Positions 56,001 through 62,000 of a DNA stretch of 64,000 bases are shown here, in pieces; within the stretch, counting starts at the first letter, position 1, and each line of letters begins with the position of its first letter. The notes beneath the pieces are model-generated. The model had not been told where the DNA came from. It saw only the letters and a program-made list of their open reading frames with translations, and did not search any database. This DNA comes from Caecitellus pseudoparvulus. Taxonomy: Eukaryota; Bigyra: Bicosoecida. The DNA lies in contig CBFFRQ010000018.1 in the NCBI GenBank assembly GCA_965644315.1, positions 1,240,001 through 1,304,000 on the forward strand. The letters run 5' to 3'. The translations under genes were made by a program, and so were the position numbers.

Positions 56001-59000
56001 CTTGCTGACCATGGCGACGATTTCACACTTGGGGAACTGTCGCTTTTGGGCAGGAGCTCCGTCTTCCCCACCCTCCCCGTCACCTTCGTCGTCCTCCTCG
56101 TCGTCTTCCGAGACGTAGCCATCTAGTTCTTTGAACTCAATGCGATCAATGCCTTCGAATGACTTGTTCAAGTGTGGCTGCACTCGACGGGGGTCCTTCG
56201 TCTCTGCAAGGATTTCCAGCAGCTCCTCATTGGAAAGGAAGTAGAAGCGAGGGAACTGGCCCCGCTTCATCTCCAAATACTTGTTCAGGCCTCGCTGCAC
56301 TGTCTCAAGGCGCTGAGCTGCGTTTTGGAGCGTGCTGAGCAGCTTGGAGTCAGCCAAGTTCTCCACCAGCGACGGCTCCGCTGCGACGCCGCGCATGAGC
56401 TCACGCCACACCTTGTCCACCACCCTGAAAACTCGACCTTGTTCCGGCATCTGCCGCATGATGTCCTTGCTGCCAAAGATGGGCTCCAGGTACCGCCAAG
56501 AGCGCTGCACATTCATCCACACCTCCAGCAAGTTGGTGGCGTCCAGCAACATGCTCTCGAAGCGACGGGTGTCCTCCAGGATGTTGACGATGTATGGAGA
56601 AGTCAGGAGGTTCTGCGTCTTGACCAGCTGGTCGTCCAGCAGGGCTTGGATGACGTCCACACCCTTGATGATGGCGACGTCTGGGCTCTTGGGGTACGGC
56701 ATGAGGGACAGGGACACCGCGCGAAGCTCGCCCACCATGCTTTGCAGCGACGCATTCAGTGCGTGCTGCTTGGAAGCGATCAGCGCGACCTCTTGCACGT
56801 CGTCCATGTGATTCTTAACGCCGTGGTTGATCAAGTCGTTCAGGCAGAAGTCCCGCTGCTCCTCCAGCGGGTCGAAGGGCTTACCGTTGAAGTCGTCCAG
56901 GCGGTCTGCCACGTCTTGCCAGTGCTCGGGCTGCATGACGTCCTTGGCGCCGAGGGCCTCCACGACGGGGAGGATCTCCCTGAAGCCAGTGAGCTTCTTG
57001 CGCAGCGAAGTGGCCACCTCCAAAGGCTTCTCGGCACCCAGCTCTGCAAAGGCCTTGATGAGTCCGTTCGCACCTGCGTGCCAAGCGGTGACCTTGCTCA
57101 CCATCTCTTTCGTGTCAATTTCGCTGAAGGGGTTCTCAGTCCACTTCACAGCCTTGTCGTCCAACTCGTTCACAACCGACCACAGACGGTAGAAGGGCTG
57201 GAAGTCATGCTTCACGCGCTCAAGGGTGGTGAAGTCTGACAGTGGTTGTTCAAAGATGCGCTCTCGCTCGTTGAAGTCTGTGGCTCGGGCTGTTGACTCG
57301 ATCAGCTGATCCTGCAAGGACAGCGCCTCCTCGGCGACTTTGTCGAACGCCGCCTTGTCAGTGACTTCCAGCTCCTCCCCGCCTTTCTCGTAGAATTCCA
57401 ACACGCGGCCAGGCAGCTGAGCCACCTGCTTCTCAAAGGCAGCTTTTTCAACCTCCAGCTCAGCCACAAGCTTGTCGCTCTCCAAGTCGAGGTGTGCCAA
57501 GGCAGCACCAGCCTGCTCCATGATGCGGCTGGGCCACGTTCGGAGGTACAGCAGCGCACGCACCACTTGCTTGGGGATGTCCCGTTCATCCCGGTCAAAC
57601 TCGCCCAGTGAAGTCAAACGCCGCCACGTCTCGATGGACAGCGCCTCCAGACCTGACACGAGGCCGTCCAGCGCCTCCAGCACTGCCCGCATACGTTCCA
57701 CACCCCGGGCATTGGATGGCTTCAGCTTCAGCCGAGCGAGTAGTTCGGCGTACTTCTCGTCCACCTCCACTGCTACGCGAGCGCAGTCACGCACAATGAT
57801 CTTTGCCATGGCTGTCGTCAACTCCCTCGCCCTCTTCGTGAGCACAGCCTTTACGTGCGAGGTGTCGACGGCGAACAGTCCGAACGAAACGTGGTCGTCA
57901 GAGAGTCGCGCGATTTCTTGGCTTGCCCGCCAGAACCGGCGGATTTCGCGGCGCTCGTCCTTTGCGCGCTTCTTCTTTGGCCGGCCTGCTTCATCGTACG
58001 TCAAGTGAGCTGCCCACTTGGGGACGTACGGCAGCTGCCACTGCCGCAGTGGAACCTCATCGCCTTCACTGGCAGCCTCCATCTCGCCGAAGCCCATGCC
58101 GTCACCGTGCATGCCGAAGTCGTCGTCGGAGGCGCTTGCTGCAAGAGCGTGCTGTCGGGCGGCCACCGCAGCTGCCTCTGCGGCCCGCTTAGCCCGACGC
58201 TCAGACATGGCAGCTGCCCGTTGCTCCTCCTGGGCACTATCTGCGGGGTACAGCTCGTCGCCTGGTCCCGAGCCCGGTGTGACGGCTAGGACAGCAGGGG
58301 GCAGCGTGGCTTCCGTTTCATCACCCTCATCCACAGGCAGAGTCGCTGCGAGATGAGGCGACGTCGCACCGGACAGCATGGCCGCACGGGCGGCCTGGGC
58401 AACGTGGGCAGCGGCAAACAGGGCCTCCATGTCTTGCTCTTCGTCTGACGTCTCTTCCTCTGTCTCCCACTCGTCCTCGCCGCGGACGACAGCTGAGCGC
58501 AAGGGGCCGATGTGCACCGCGGAAGGGTCTGCTTCAGCCTGGCGTCGCCGGAGACCAGAGAGGGCAGACGGGAAGGCTGAGGCTTCACGAGATCCCAGTC
58601 CGTCGTCGTCTCCTTCCTCAGCGGGGGCACCGAGGTCCCACTCCGTGAGCACAGGGGGGCGGCGCCGTACAGACAAGCCACGGGTCAAGTCAGCGCCACG
58701 GAGGCTGAGAAGCCACGCAAAGCGGCCGTAGACATTGGCCAAAGCGTTGGGACGAACCATTTCCGCAGCCACCATCTGGCTGATGGCTGCACGTGCGGCC
58801 TCCATACGGGTTTCCACGGGCACGGCGCTGGGCGGTACGGTGGACAGGTGCTGCCTGCTTGTGGCGAGCTTGTCGGTGAGGTATTCATGCGCTGCCCGCA
58901 GCTCCACAGCAGCAGGGTGCCACTGCTGCATATCTTCAATGGCCGATGACAGGGGGCCTGCCGACGGCCGAGGCCGTCCTTGCAGCAGCTTGCGCACGTT

Positions 59001-62000
59001 GCGATCGCGGTGCAGGTTTGGCATGGACGAGACCCCCGATGCCATCAGCAAGCGCGCTGCGCGTGCGCTGGCCAAGCTGCTTCCAGCTGCTCCAGCATCA
59101 GCGGCCTCCGCCTTTGCCTTTGCCTCAGCTTCAGCCCGCTTGACTTCGTCCTCCACTGCGGCGGTGAGGCGCTGTACCCAGGAAGCCTGGTCGTGCTGCG
59201 CGGCAACGATGTGACGCTGCAAGACATCGGAGAATTGGGCCGGCAGCGGGGTGGGCAGCTGGCGCGTAAGGGGCAGCAGTGGCGCCTCTTCGAAAGGCAT
59301 GAGGGTAAGAAGGGCAGGCTCCACACTGGTCAGAGAAGCCGCGGCGTCGCCCATTCTTCGCAACACTCGCAGCAGTGTCGTCTCCACCTCAGCTGCCGTA
59401 GGAGAGAACTGCACGGAATGAGCAGCCAGCTTGGCATCCGCGGGCAAGGCCAGCCTCAAAGGCGGTGCGGCGTACACGTGCAAGCCAGCCGGCAGGACGT
59501 CACTGCGCACCGGGCGGGTGGCTGCGCTGGCAGCAGTGGCACCTTCACGTGCCCCTGGCACGTACGCACTGGGACCGCCCTCCGTGTGTTCCTTGCCGGT
59601 GTAGCCAGGCAGGTGGTGAGGGGCGTGCAGGCGAAGCGCCACGGCCGTGTGGGTGGTGTACTTGGCGGCAGCGTCTGCGAGCTGCCCGACGTCCATGGGG
59701 TCAATCCACACTTCAGGATCCTGGCTAGATTCAGCCACGCCAGGCAAGGTGAGCTTGGCAGCGCCTGCGACAGGGGACACTGCCGGCGAGGCCTTGGGGA
59801 ATGCTGCGTCCTCTGCAGGGCTCGCATCGGCTTGCGTCGGACGCCCGAAGAAGCCACCGAGTGTGGGGCCTTCAAACACGACCCCCTTCAGAGCGGTAGG
59901 CACGAGAGTGATGGTGAACAGGGACGGCTTGTGGGACACCGCCTCGGCTCGCGGGGGCTGTGCGATGGCGTACTTGCCCACCAGAGACTCGTCGCGAAAG
60001 TCCAAGCGGGCATCTGGGCGCGAGCCGATTCGGTCATCCTCATCGTCGCTCACATCGCCAGGCATCAGCACGGGGGGAACTGGTTGGGGGACGCCCCACA
60101 AGGCAGCAGCTGGCGAGCGACCGCCCCTGAGGGGGTAGTTCAGCAACAACATACTTGAAATCGCATGGCCAGATGGCTGCGCTGGCGGCGGCTTGGCGAC
60201 CCCACCGAGCAGGCCATCCATCAAGTGCTCGTACTCTGCTGCGGTTCGCAGAACGACATGGCCTGCGGAGCGGTGCGTGCTGGCGCCATGGTGGCCTGGG
60301 TGGACACCATACAGGGTGTCGCAAACTGCACGGGCAGCATCCTCCAACGAAGCAGCCCCCCTCGCTCCTGGCACGCTTTGATTTGGAGGCAAGCGTGCAG
60401 CCTGCAGCAGCTGCAGCGCAGAGCCCTGCACCTGCTGCAAGTCGCCGTGCTGCGCTGGAACAATAGAAGTGTCCCGACCTGCTGCAAGAGCGGTGGCAAA
60501 GGCCCCCTGTCTACCAGCCGGGTGAGCAGATGCTTGCACTGCAGCAGCATGTGCTTCGGCTGCCTCGCGCAGCTGTGAGCCCAGAAGCGCCGTGGCCACG
60601 TGCCCCACCAGTGCCCCCGCGTGGTAGCCATGCCGGGTGTTCAAGGCAGTGGCGTGCAGGGAAGCAGCAGCTGTGAAGGCACGGTACGCCTGCAGGGCAC
60701 TGTCCACATCCTGTGCTCGCTCTTCGCGATCGGCAAACACCAGCGTGGCCGTGTCACGCACGGCCCCCGTTTCACACACGCCGGCAAGCATGGAGATAAA
60801 CGAGTCGATGGAGGCTGACGTCAGTGTTCGCAGCTGCGCTGTCATGAACAACTGAATACGGCGCAGCATGTCTGATAGAGGGCTTGCCTCGTACAGCGAC
60901 TGGCTGCGCATGTACAGGTTGTACACGTTGTGCACGGAGTCGTGCAGCTCTGCGACGAACTTCACGCGCCAATCTTCCCGGAGGTCTGCGAGGAGTTCAG
61001 CAGAAGCTGCCGCTTGCCGGCGTTCAAATGTGGCGAGGGACATGGGCCACACGGGTTCCTCCCCCAACAGCTCCAGGTAATCCACCCCCTTCAAGCAAGC
61101 AAACACATCCTCCTCGTCCAGCGAGGCGCCTGTGTGCTCGGACCTGGACGATGGCTGTGGGTTTGTCACCACCAAAGCTGGCGCGTCAGTCCCGAGAGAC
61201 GCTGCGGAAGCAGACGCCCCCATGCCGTCCTCCCCCGCAGCGCCGCCTCGCACGGCGAAGCGGCGCCGCATGTGCTTGCGGGCACGCTCGCGCTGCAATG
61301 CCTCGTGCTCAGGCGACGCACCTGCTCCGGAAGTAGCGGAGCCCAGCCACGTGTCAGCAAAGCGGCGCCGTTTCGACAGGAAGCGCGTGTGAAAGAGGCG
61401 AGCGAGCCAGTAGGAGGGCAGCCACACTGGCGCAGTGGACACAGCTAGCGTCTCCTCCAGCGCCATCATGGCCTGGGCAAAGGGAATGCGGGCAGCATCG
61501 CCGTGTGCGAAGCCTTCCAACACACTGGGTGTCACCTCCACCTGCCCGAACACGGGCGCAGGCGGCACGGGAACAGGCCGAGGCAAGCGCAGCGCAACGT
61601 GGGCCCTGCGCTTTGCTGGATCCACGAGTCGGTACGTGTGCTGAGCAAGCTTCATGGTGAAGGCGAATTCATCCCGCACCTCCTGCATGGTGCGTGAGAC
61701 CAGCTGCTCGTGGCGCTCCAACGTGGGCAGTGGGTTGGACGCCCTGACAGCTTTGCGGAGAATGCCGGCCTGCACCTCCTCAGACAGAGGAGCAAGCACG
61801 TCGGGCGTTGACGGCTGCCCCTCCAGGAAGTGGACATATCGAAGAGCTGCTTTGGCTGCCTCGCGCCGGGCAGCAGCTGCTGCCCGGCGCGCGAAGAACG
61901 CCTCGAAAGACTCTGCGGCGAATCGCAGGTTCAGACGCCGCACCCAGCGCTTCGGCAGCTTCCCAGGCAAGTGCAGAACACCATCTTTGTACCATTCGGA